DNA from: Cryomorphaceae bacterium
Lineage (GTDB): Bacteria > Bacteroidota > Bacteroidia > Flavobacteriales > Schleiferiaceae
Assembly: GCA_022565745.1 (NCBI GenBank)
Contig: JAIUMB010000048.1
Span: 1-14,913, forward strand
Direction: 5' to 3'
DNA: 14,913 nucleotides
Shown: in pieces, positions 8,087 to 14,356 of the stretch
Numbering within the stretch: position 1 is the stretch's first letter
How the letters are laid out: every line of letters starts with the position of its first letter
Notes under the pieces: model-generated
What the model saw: the letters and a program-made list of their open reading frames with translations, nothing else
Databases searched by the model: none
What the model was told of the DNA's origin: nothing
Position numbers and translations under genes: made by a program

Positions 8087-10213
8087 TTAATAAGCGGGCT
8101 TCGTAACTTTTCTAACAAACAATTCGCGGTCTTTACTAAAGGCTCTGATTACGTAATGACCTGGCGTCAACGGGTCTGTTCGAAATGAAAACTCGTTTAA
8201 CCCCTGTTTTACCTGTCGCCTAATAATTTCTTTTACAATTTGCCCCGATACGTGGTAGAGAAAGATGCTCACTTCTGCATCTTCTGGCATATTGAACTGA
8301 ATGGCAATTCGGTCGCTAAATGGATTGGGATAAGCCATAGGCTCGTAATCCGACTCAAAAAGCGGCATAATCAGAGTGTCTAAAACCCTTGTGCCTCTGC
8401 TGTCTACAACTTCTAAGACTACGGTGTCAGCACGGCAAACTTGGTCTAAGATTTTATCTCCGTCTTGAACGTTATGAGACAGCCAATTGTAAGTGTAAGG
8501 TGATTTTCCATTGATAACCACTGCTTCACACTCGCCTTCACAAATGGCTCCAGTTTTAATGGGATCAATACGAACAAACATTCTTGATGTATCAGGGCTA
8601 ACCAAGCGGTTAAACCAGGTTCCACTGGGCTTAAGACCACTGGGAGAGCCAATGCCATAGAAACCGGCCGAGTACACCACTTCAGGCTCGTTATAAACGC
8701 GCTGTATTCCAAAGTAATCTCCCCATCGGTCATATGTTCCGGGGATACGGCTGACAAAATCAAGTCCTGCTTTCAGTTCCATAATTTCCGAGTAAACGGA
8801 GTCATTAGAAAAATATATGGCACTTACACCTGCAAAGTCGGTAGGTGAGGTATGGTTAAAACCTATAATCGCTTGGGCTTGCCGGTTTTGCTGTCCGGTC
8901 CATGCGATATTTGGATATCCCAAATCTCTTGTTTCGTGGCCAATAATGTTTCCGGTTACGGTAGGGTTTTGGTCTGGGTCGACAACAAAACCGTGATAGA
9001 TGGCCGCCAGTCCGGTTTCAGGGTTTATGCTGTTGCCTACAAATTGTATCCGGTTACTTTCTAAGAAGGCGCCTAATACGCGCGAGTCGTTTATATCTAA
9101 TCCATCTGTAGGATCATTGGGGTCAGAGTTGGCTTGTCTACCGTTGGGGGCAAGTCCGTAAGGGGTGTTGCTTACAGCTGCTTTTACGGTAAGTGTTGCC
9201 TCATTATCGTGCATAGCGCCTTGAAGGTGGGCTACAAAAAATGTATCATTGGCGATGTCAAAATTTCGGTTTGAGAGTAGGTAAACATCATCGGCAATTC
9301 CTTCGGCACCATTTACTGGATGAAGGTTTCTTACAAACTTTCCGTTATAGCGTACGTCATGCCATAATCTTGCCGGTAGACTGTCTTCTCCATTAAATCC
9401 CGCGTGCTTATCGATTTGCCAAATCACACTGCCGTCAAAGCCCGCTTGCCAACTGGTGTCTGGTATAATAAGGTTAGCGGTATAGATCACTTCGTCTTTG
9501 GTAACCGATAAACAGGGGAAGTCTGTCCAGCGGTTGTTGTTTAACGGGTTACCTGGTAATTTGTAAATATGCCAATCGTCACGCGGATCATTGGTAGACG
9601 AAAAGGCAAAGATTAAAAAGGAGTTACTGGGTTGATTGTTGGCAAGAAAAGTCAGTATAAAACGGTCGGCCTCCGGGTCGTAATGAAGTTTTGGATCGTA
9701 GAAAAAGTTGTTTGCACCAGTTGGTGGTGCGAATTGCCCCAATGGAATGGTAAAGTTCTCAAATACATTGGTATCGGCTTTTGTGTCGTAGGCGTAAACC
9801 AACGAATTGATGGCTGAAAGCATGATGCCATCGTTGCTGATGGCCAATGTATTGTCGTTTGGTATTCCTCCAATAACGGTTTGTTCGACGCCATTTCTAA
9901 ACACACGATATTTTCTTTGGCCCCATTCAACAAAGGGATTCAGCGTACTGTCTCTCATCTGAAAGGTTTTCCGTGGTGGCCGTTGCGGATGTGTTTCGGC
10001 AACCTTTTTTCTTTGCTCGCGAAGAAAGCCACGGTAGGTATCTCCTCCTGGGGCCGGTGCTTCAAGGTGTTGAATGTGCGCTTCAAAATCTACAACGGCA
10101 TCTCTTGGAGAAAATACATGGACTTTTTCTCCTTTGATGTCCATTTTTTGCGCACTAATAGAATATGGTAAGGTCAAAACAATGACCAAGCAGGTGTATA
10201 TGTTTATTTTCAT
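8087..10213 (-). CDS. Secreted T9SS type-A sorting-domain protein with a SprB-like repeat
   Basis: A 708-residue exported protein. I choose the ATG ending at 10213; a TTG two codons upstream is less likely. It begins with a signal peptide (MKINIYTCLVIVLTLPYSIS, then AQ). The large central part (about 70-530) has repeated strand-turn motifs with Asp/Asn-rich loops (YDPKLHYDPEADRFILTF, DDVYLLSNRNFDI, YDRWGDYFGIQRV), suggesting a beta-propeller-like fold. I recognise no catalytic signature. After it comes one segment resembling a SprB repeat: CEGECEAVVINGKSPYTYNW ... VLEVVDSRG. The C-terminal 80 residues form a type-A T9SS sorting domain (YPNPFSDRIAIQF ... GHYVIRAFSKDRELFVRKV). It is therefore probably released or anchored at the cell surface. 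It is convergent with the YopX-like gene. Confidence 0.88.
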   Translation of the reverse strand: MKINIYTCLVIVLTLPYSISAQKMDIKGEKVHVFSPRDAVVDFEAHIQHLEAPAPGGDTYRGFLREQRKKVAETHPQRPPRKTFQMRDSTLNPFVEWGQRKYRVFRNGVEQTVIGGIPNDNTLAISNDGIMLSAINSLVYAYDTKADTNVFENFTIPLGQFAPPTGANNFFYDPKLHYDPEADRFILTFLANNQPSNSFLIFAFSSTNDPRDDWHIYKLPGNPLNNNRWTDFPCLSVTKDEVIYTANLIIPDTSWQAGFDGSVIWQIDKHAGFNGEDSLPARLWHDVRYNGKFVRNLHPVNGAEGIADDVYLLSNRNFDIANDTFFVAHLQGAMHDNEATLTVKAAVSNTPYGLAPNGRQANSDPNDPTDGLDINDSRVLGAFLESNRIQFVGNSINPETGLAAIYHGFVVDPDQNPTVTGNIIGHETRDLGYPNIAWTGQQNRQAQAIIGFNHTSPTDFAGVSAIYFSNDSVYSEIMELKAGLDFVSRIPGTYDRWGDYFGIQRVYNEPEVVYSAGFYGIGSPSGLKPSGTWFNRLVSPDTSRMFVRIDPIKTGAICEGECEAVVINGKSPYTYNWLSHNVQDGDKILDQVCRADTVVLEVVDSRGTRVLDTLIMPLFESDYEPMAYPNPFSDRIAIQFNMPEDAEVSIFLYHVSGQIVKEIIRRQVKQGLNEFSFRTDPLTPGHYVIRAFSKDRELFVRKVTKPAY

Positions 10214-10216
10214 TCG

Positions 10217-10250
10217 CAAAGGAATTTTACCGCACTAAATTACGACAAAA
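10217..10250 (-). promoter_or_regulatory. Promoter candidate for the T9SS type-A gene
   Basis: On the minus strand TTTTG (10250-10246) is followed after 21 bases by TTCCTTTG (10224-10217), one base from the Bacteroidota -7 consensus TAnnTTTG. The ATG begins 3 bases later, so transcription would start at or next to the start codon. An alternative TAATTTAG lies slightly upstream but has no properly spaced -33 element. Confidence 0.42.
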
Positions 10251-10277
10251 ATATGGTTGTGTAATACGACCATTTTG

Positions 10278-11537
10278 TCACACTTTAATGGTGATGATAT
10301 CGCTGATGTTTGTCGTGTAGCAGGGAGAAAGCCGCTGTTGTTTCATTTTCCAAATTCGCTTTTGATCTTGTGCCGCCAAACGTACCTTTTGTTGACCAAA
10401 GCGTTGGTTAATTGCATCTATGGCTTCCATCACGGGGATGTGACGAAGGTCGCGGTTTTCAAACAAATTCAACTGCTGATTTTGGTGTGCGCTAAAGTCG
10501 TGGACAATCACACCGGCTTTTTTGTAGTGGTATCCAGATTTGAACACCTGACGGAGGGCTTGTAAGGCAAATTGGCTCAGCTCAATACTCGAATTCGTAG
10601 CAAAGGGAAGCTTAAGGGTAATGCTTCTGCTGTATTGTGGAAGGTCGGTGCGGAAGGGATTGGTATGAATAAACACCGTCAACGCATTGCAACAACTCTT
10701 TTGCTTTCTCAGCTTCTCCGCACAGGAAACGGCAAAGGTGGTGACGCGTTCTTTGAGGTCTGAAAACTCGGTGTAAAGGGTTTCAAACGAACGTGTGGTG
10801 GCAATGCTCTTTTTGGCTTGTACTTGTTCTAGATCGAGGCGCGACAAACCTTGTAGTTCGTGTTTTAGTCGAAGTCCCACCACCGACATGTGTTTTCTAA
10901 CCCACGCGTCGTCAAGGCCAGTGAAGTCTAATGCGGTGTGAATATGCAGCGCTTTCAATCGCTTGGCGTGGCGACGCCCAATGCCCCACACATCTTCGAT
11001 GGCTAGCCACTTTAAGGCTTTAATGCGCTTTTCTTCGCTGTCGATAACGTACACACTTTCGGTGCGTTCGGGGAATTTTTTTGCAATGCGATTGGCCACT
11101 TTGGAAAGAGCCTTTGTAGGTGCAATCCCTACACTGATGGGAATCCCGGTCCACTGTACCACCTGCTTTCGCATAGATCGTCCTTGGTCGGTTAAGTTAA
11201 AATGCGTAAAGCCACTAAACTTCAAGAACGCTTCATCAATGCTATAAATTTCCACGTCGGGACTGTAACCGCTTAAAATACTCATTACCCGATTACTCAT
11301 ATCACCGTAAAGGGCAAAATTGGCCGAGAATACCTTTACGTCGTGCTGTTCAAATACTTTGGCGTACTCAAACGCCGGAGCACCCATGGGAATATTTAGG
11401 GCCTTGGCCTCATTACTGCGGGCGATGACACATCCGTCGTTGTTAGACAACACCACGATGGGCTTATTTTCTAAATCTGGACGAAAGACGCGTTCACAAG
11501 ACGCGTAGAAGTTGTTGCAGTCGACAAGGGCAAACAT
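10278..11537 (-). CDS. umuC: Y-family DNA polymerase V catalytic subunit UmuC
   Basis: A 419-residue error-prone translesion polymerase. The Y-family palm signature is complete: VDCNNFYASCERVF with metal ligand Asp6, then YSIDEAF with Asp101 and Glu102, all at the positions used by E. coli UmuC. A fingers motif follows Asp6 (VVLSNNDGCVIARS, 28-41). HhH-like DNA-binding segments lie around 175-215 (EDVWGIGRRHAKRLKAL). Near the C-terminus QLNLF (355-359) is a textbook sliding-clamp-binding motif. Length equals the family norm. The gene starts one base after the umuD stop, so it is co-transcribed and probably translationally coupled. In the known system UmuC works with two copies of cleaved UmuD on RecA-activated lesions. 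It needs the umuD promoter upstream for expression. Confidence 0.97.
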   Translation of the reverse strand: MFALVDCNNFYASCERVFRPDLENKPIVVLSNNDGCVIARSNEAKALNIPMGAPAFEYAKVFEQHDVKVFSANFALYGDMSNRVMSILSGYSPDVEIYSIDEAFLKFSGFTHFNLTDQGRSMRKQVVQWTGIPISVGIAPTKALSKVANRIAKKFPERTESVYVIDSEEKRIKALKWLAIEDVWGIGRRHAKRLKALHIHTALDFTGLDDAWVRKHMSVVGLRLKHELQGLSRLDLEQVQAKKSIATTRSFETLYTEFSDLKERVTTFAVSCAEKLRKQKSCCNALTVFIHTNPFRTDLPQYSRSITLKLPFATNSSIELSQFALQALRQVFKSGYHYKKAGVIVHDFSAHQNQQLNLFENRDLRHIPVMEAIDAINQRFGQQKVRLAAQDQKRIWKMKQQRLSPCYTTNISDIITIKV

Positions 11538-11538
11538 G

Positions 11539-11979
11539 CTACAGATATTTAATCACGTGGGTAACAATTCCCCAGATCACAAAATTGCTATCTTCGGATA
11601 CTTTTAAAGGTGGATAGGCGTCGTTTTCTGGCATCAGCCAGAGTTCCTTGTTCTTGATTTCAATGCGCTTAGCGGTAAATTCACCATCGATGTAGCAAAC
11701 GGCAATTTTTCCGTTTTCCGGCTCTAAACTTCGGTCAATAATGAGTAAATCATCGTCGTCGATACCGGCATCTTTGAGTGATAAGCCCTTTACCCGACCG
11801 TAAAAAGTGGCAGAGGGGTGGCGAATGAGCTGCTTGTTCAGGTCAATGGTCTGATCCACAAAATCAAGGGCAGGAGAGGGGAAGCCAGCACTGATGCCTT
11901 CGGTAACCAAAGGCAGTTCCAATTCGGTTGCTGTATCAACTTGGTATAACTCTATGTTTCTTGAGGTCTTTCTGCTCAT
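11539..11979 (-). CDS. umuD: UmuD, S24-type self-cleaving polymerase V subunit
   Basis: A 146-residue LexA/UmuD-type protein. It has a short N-terminal arm with the expected Ala31-Gly32 cleavage site (ISAGFPSPA), then HPSATFYGRVKG leading to the catalytic Ser67, and IDGEFTAKRI with the general-base Lys104. RecA-stimulated self-cleavage would remove the first 31 residues and give UmuD', which activates UmuC. The region around the nucleophile reads GLSL rather than the common GDSM, so the Asp and Met are replaced while Ser is kept. There is no DNA-binding domain, so this is not LexA itself. The ATG at 11979 is preceded by AAAGGAA (minus strand 11987-11981), the clearest Shine-Dalgarno sequence in the window. 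A strong promoter with a palindromic operator candidate lies about 65-110 bases upstream. Confidence 0.95.
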   Translation of the reverse strand: MSRKTSRNIELYQVDTATELELPLVTEGISAGFPSPALDFVDQTIDLNKQLIRHPSATFYGRVKGLSLKDAGIDDDDLLIIDRSLEPENGKIAVCYIDGEFTAKRIEIKNKELWLMPENDAYPPLKVSEDSNFVIWGIVTHVIKYL

Positions 11980-11995
11980 ATTCCTTTCGTGTGTA

Positions 11996-12012
11996 GCGCA
12001 ACGTTTTTGCGC
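11996..12012. repeat. Short inverted repeat in the umuDC leader
   Basis: GCGCAA (11996-12001) and TTGCGC (12007-12012) are exact reverse complements separated by CGTTT. If the umuDC transcript begins near 12050, this 6-bp stem with a 5-nt loop lies in the 5' leader, 17 to 33 bases before the umuD ATG and just upstream of its Shine-Dalgarno. It could be a second protein-binding site or an RNA hairpin. The short stem makes chance plausible. Confidence 0.3.
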
Positions 12013-12043
12013 ACTTTTATTAACCAGTAACCATGTGTGTTTG

Positions 12044-12063
12044 TGTTGTACAGCTGTGCAACA
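12044..12063. promoter_or_regulatory. 20-bp palindrome at the umuDC transcription start: SOS/LexA-type operator candidate
   Basis: TGTTGTACAGCTGTGCAACA is a continuous 20-bp palindrome with a single mismatched pair (T12049/G12058). It begins at the last bases of the umuDC -7 element and covers the predicted start site, the place where a repressor would block transcription. In well-studied bacteria umuDC is repressed by LexA, so a LexA-like or S24-family repressor is the natural candidate. The site does not match the E. coli (CTGT-N8-ACAG) box exactly, although it contains ACAGCTGT at its centre. No second copy was seen elsewhere in the window. Confidence 0.58.
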
Positions 12064-12092
12064 AAGATAAGTTTTTAAGCGAGCTTTTGCAA
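12062..12092 (-). promoter_or_regulatory. umuDC promoter (Bacteroidota -33/-7 type)
   Basis: On the minus strand TTG (12092-12090) is followed after exactly 20 bases by TATCTTTG (12069-12062), a perfect match to the Bacteroidota -7 consensus TAnnTTTG with consensus-like spacing. The -33 element lies just beyond the TIGR02757 stop (12104-12106). The predicted start falls inside the 20-bp palindrome, and the leader to the umuD ATG would be about 70-75 bases. Confidence 0.65.
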
Positions 12093-12103
12093 GTAAAAAG
12101 CGC

Positions 12104-12868
12104 TCATTCGGAAAATCCTTCTACACTCATGGAAAACAGGGCAAAATCAAATCTTGCCGGGTCGTTAGGGTCAATTTTGCGTAATGCAGCATCGAGTTCT
12201 TCAACGGTTTTCCAATCGTTTTGTTTCCTGGAAATGAGCTTGAGGTGTCGTGCGGTGCGTGCGGTGTGTACATCCAGTGGACAAGATAATTTATGCATGG
12301 GCAACTGCGCCCAAATGCCAAAATCAACACCGGCATTATCTCGTCTTACCATCCAGCGAAGAAACATAACCAAGCGTTTGGCAGCACTGCCTTTGATTGG
12401 GTCTGATAAAAAGCGTGATACGCGTTTTGGATTGCTTACGTGTTGCAACATACGCGCCCGAAAGCGTGAAATGGCCGGACCGTAGTTGATTTCATCTTCG
12501 CGCGGGACAAAGAGCAAAGACCAATCCTTTGTTTCACTGTGCGTGGCTCTTAGCGCAAGCAGTAAGTCGACAACATCGTGCTGGTTGAAGGTGCGGTGCA
12601 CAAATCCATTAAATACGTTAAGGTCTTCATTTGATGCGTGCATGACAAACGCAAAAGGATCGTTGTCCATGCGGTTGAGTAGGTCATTGGTTTTATTGCG
12701 GATGGTGGTTCTTTGACCCCAAGCAAATAAAGCGGCAAAAAAAGCGGCAACCTCAATGTCCTCTTTTCGGGTAAAACGGTGAGGAATTTCTATGGGGTCA
12801 TCGGGTATGAAGTCGGTCGTATTGTGCCGTTCAGCCCATTCCAATAAGCGTTTTTGAACGTGTTTCAT
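12104..12868 (-). CDS. TIGR02757/DUF2400 family protein, possible HhH-GPD-like nucleic-acid enzyme
   Basis: A 254-residue cytoplasmic protein matching the TIGR02757 (DUF2400) family by its conserved blocks: FAALFAWGQRTTI (44-56), GFVHRTFN (88-95), AAKRLVMFLRWMVRRD (162-177), GVDFGIW (180-186), PLDVHTARTAR (197-207) and DPARFDFALFS near the end. The family has no established function that I know of. The pair Lys164 (AAKRL) and Asp199 (LDVHTAR) is reminiscent of endonuclease III-type glycosylases, where a Lys in the helix-hairpin-helix precedes an Asp in a VDTH motif. That is an inference. I start it at ATG 12868, which shares ATGA with the stop of the upstream ABC gene, rather than at the GTG four codons earlier. 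It directly precedes umuDC, but that operon has its own promoter. Confidence 0.88.
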   Translation of the reverse strand: MKHVQKRLLEWAERHNTTDFIPDDPIEIPHRFTRKEDIEVAAFFAALFAWGQRTTIRNKTNDLLNRMDNDPFAFVMHASNEDLNVFNGFVHRTFNQHDVVDLLLALRATHSETKDWSLLFVPREDEINYGPAISRFRARMLQHVSNPKRVSRFLSDPIKGSAAKRLVMFLRWMVRRDNAGVDFGIWAQLPMHKLSCPLDVHTARTARHLKLISRKQNDWKTVEELDAALRKIDPNDPARFDFALFSMSVEGFSE

Positions 12869-13518
12869 GATGCGATGCACCCATCTTTGATGTGGATGGT
12901 CCGGTCGGCCATTTGCGCTAATTTCTCATTGTGGGTAATGATTAGAAAGGTCTGTCCAAGCTCTTGGCGCAACTTGAGAAACAACTCGTGAATTTGCAGT
13001 GCATTCTGAGAATCAAGACTACCGGTGGGTTCATCAGCCAAAATAATGGCCGGATCGTTGATGAGTGCACGGGCCACAGCTACGCGCTGACATTCACCGC
13101 CTGATAGTTCTCCAGGACGATGTTCAGCACGGTCTTTTAAGCCAACCAGTGATAGTTTCTCTAGTGCCTTTTTGTGGGCCTCCTTGCGCGACAGCCCACC
13201 TATCATGGCGGGAATAGCAATGTTTTCCCAGGCGGTAAATTCGGGTAGAAGGTGGTGAAACTGAAAGACAAAACCGATTCTTTGATTGCGGAATTGCGCC
13301 AGATCACTGTCGTTTAAACGGGTTACTTCGGTGTCTTCCAAAAAAACATTGCCCTTATCGGGAGAATCTAGTGTACCCAATATTTGCAGTAAGGTGGTTT
13401 TTCCTGCTCCGGATGCGCCAGCCAATGAAACAACTTCGCCTTTTTCAACGGTGAGGTGAACGTCCTTTAAAACGGTGAGATCACCAAAAGATTTGTATAT
13501 ACCTTGTGCTTTAATCAT
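12865..13518 (-). CDS. lolD: LolD-like ABC transporter ATP-binding protein
   Basis: A 217-residue ABC ATPase with all motifs: Walker A GASGAGKTT (34-42), Q-loop Gln86 in FVFQFHHLLPEF, signature LSGGE (138-142), Walker B ILADEPTGSLD (159-169) with Glu163, and His196 in ITHN. The LLPEFTAWENI stretch after the Q-loop and the compact length are typical of the LolD/MacB-type exporters. LolD powers release of lipoproteins from the inner membrane for transfer to the outer membrane. The membrane subunit (LolC/E-like) is not adjacent, which is common in Bacteroidota, so a different MacB-type role cannot be excluded. Its TGA overlaps the TIGR02757 ATG. A TACTTTTG element sits 4 bases before the ATG. 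Confidence 0.88.
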   Translation of the reverse strand: MIKAQGIYKSFGDLTVLKDVHLTVEKGEVVSLAGASGAGKTTLLQILGTLDSPDKGNVFLEDTEVTRLNDSDLAQFRNQRIGFVFQFHHLLPEFTAWENIAIPAMIGGLSRKEAHKKALEKLSLVGLKDRAEHRPGELSGGECQRVAVARALINDPAIILADEPTGSLDSQNALQIHELFLKLRQELGQTFLIITHNEKLAQMADRTIHIKDGCIAS

Positions 13519-13522
13519 AAGG

Positions 13523-13555
13523 CAAAAGTAAGCGAAAATGGCATTAAATACGAAA
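13523..13555 (-). promoter_or_regulatory. Promoter candidate for the lolD-TIGR02757 pair
   Basis: The minus strand carries TACTTTTG (13530-13523), an exact -7 consensus match, preceded after 20 bases by TTTCG (13555-13551), an imperfect -33 element. The lolD ATG starts 4 bases after the -7 element, so the mRNA would be leaderless or nearly so. No Shine-Dalgarno is present, which agrees. Confidence 0.5.
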
Positions 13556-13563
13556 TGATGACC

Positions 13564-14211
13564 CTAAGCAATATCAATGATCCACTTTCCCTTGTCTCTG
13601 TACAATTGGACGAGATTCCAACGAAAAAATGCGCCGACCGATTGGATAACGTCTTGACGAAAAAAATCAGATTTTTTACAGAGTTGATTCAGGGTTAAAG
13701 GCTCTTCGCGTATGATTTTAAGTAGTGTTTTCTCATCTTCAGTAAAAGTGCCCGGGGCTGTATCTTCTTTATCTTCATGTGACCATCGGTGAAGGTGAAT
13801 GGGAGAGGCCATGAAGTTTTCGTCGTTGACGCGTATAAATGCGCGCCATTTATCATCTTCGGTTTTTGCTTTATGTGGCCGGTTTGGAGATGCATTGATC
13901 CAAACTTCAAGAACGCGCTTGTTGTCAATCTCCCATACCTGAAAATCCATTTCTATAGGGGGATTACAATATAAATCGGCCGCCCCTTCAATCATGTGCA
14001 TCTCTTCGTCGTTTCTTACACCGGCAACTTTCCCGTTGTCTTTTACGCCTACAAGAAGGCGCCCCCCATCTGTATTGGCAAAGGCCGATAGGGTTTCAGC
14101 AATTTTCCGGGCATCGTTAATGGCAAATTTAAAGTCTTGCTGCTGGTGCTCTCCCTCAGCGATTCGCTTGCCTAAGTATCCAGGAATATCTGTCTTTTGT
14201 ATACGATTCAT
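13564..14211 (-). CDS. AlbA_2/Schlafen-type putative DNA-binding protein
   Basis: A 215-residue protein. Residues about 18-130 form an AlbA_2 (Schlafen AAA_4, PF04326-type) domain: EGEHQQQDFKF (19-29), then SAFANTDGGRLLVGVKDNGK (42-61) and VAGV, the family core with its Phe-Lys and Asn/Gly-Gly positions. The C-terminal part (about 155-215, TEDEKTLLKIIREEPLTLNQ ... WIIDIA) looks like a small winged helix. Many relatives are longer and carry an HATPase or other effector. Here only DNA-binding-type modules are visible, so a regulator is the simplest reading, although the target is unknown. TACTTTTG lies 7 bases before the ATG. The gene ends 45 bases before lolD and may contribute read-through to it. 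Confidence 0.82.
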   Translation of the reverse strand: MNRIQKTDIPGYLGKRIAEGEHQQQDFKFAINDARKIAETLSAFANTDGGRLLVGVKDNGKVAGVRNDEEMHMIEGAADLYCNPPIEMDFQVWEIDNKRVLEVWINASPNRPHKAKTEDDKWRAFIRVNDENFMASPIHLHRWSHEDKEDTAPGTFTEDEKTLLKIIREEPLTLNQLCKKSDFFRQDVIQSVGAFFRWNLVQLYRDKGKWIIDIA

Positions 14212-14218
14212 AGCGCGT

Positions 14219-14226
14219 CAAAAGTA
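14219..14226 (-). promoter_or_regulatory. -7 element for the AlbA_2 gene
   Basis: TACTTTTG on the minus strand is an exact match to TAnnTTTG and is identical to the element in front of lolD. It ends 7 bases before the ATG. A good -33 TTG is not visible at 19-21 bases (ATG at 14249-14247 is the nearest). Confidence 0.48.
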
Positions 14227-14263
14227 GGAATAACAATAGCCTTCTCCATACTCTTTTTTAGGG

Positions 14264-14281
14264 TTGTTTACGTTTAAACAA
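14264..14281. repeat. Inverted repeat in the divergent intergenic region
   Basis: TTGTTTACGTTTAAACAA consists of two exact 7-bp arms (TTGTTTA / TAAACAA) around CGTT. It sits between the divergent -7 elements at 14219-14226 and 14323-14330, where an operator acting on either gene could lie. It is AT-rich, so chance is more likely than for a mixed sequence. Confidence 0.35.
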
Positions 14282-14322
14282 TATTTGGCCTAAAATGTGC
14301 ACCACAGCTCGTTATTATGTAC

Positions 14323-14330
14323 TAAGTTTG
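14323..14330 (+). promoter_or_regulatory. -7 element for the small secreted protein gene
   Basis: TAAGTTTG matches TAnnTTTG exactly and lies 26 bases before the ATG at 14357. It argues against the in-frame GTG at 14297 as start, because that codon would be upstream of the transcript. No clear -33 element is seen at the usual distance. Confidence 0.45.
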
Positions 14331-14356
14331 ACATTCTTTCTAAAACTTTGAACCTC

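Noticed and set aside
8074..8100. Bidirectional terminator between the convergent YopX-like and T9SS genes
   Set aside because: The 9-base gap and flanks contain no inverted repeat followed by T-runs.
12078..12104. Imperfect hairpin after the TIGR02757 stop (AGCG-CTTTT / AAAAG-CT-CGCT on the minus strand), considered as a terminator
   Set aside because: The stem has a 2-base bulge, there is no U-rich tail, and the umuDC -33 element lies in the loop, so I do not call it a terminator.
10278..12865. umuDC plus the TIGR02757 protein as one DNA-repair operon
   Set aside because: umuD has its own strong promoter just beyond the TIGR02757 stop, so the two are better treated as separate units despite shared strand.
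14297..14356. GTG start extending the small secreted protein by 20 residues
   Set aside because: The extension would precede a complete signal peptide, and the codon lies upstream of the exact -7 element at 14323-14330.
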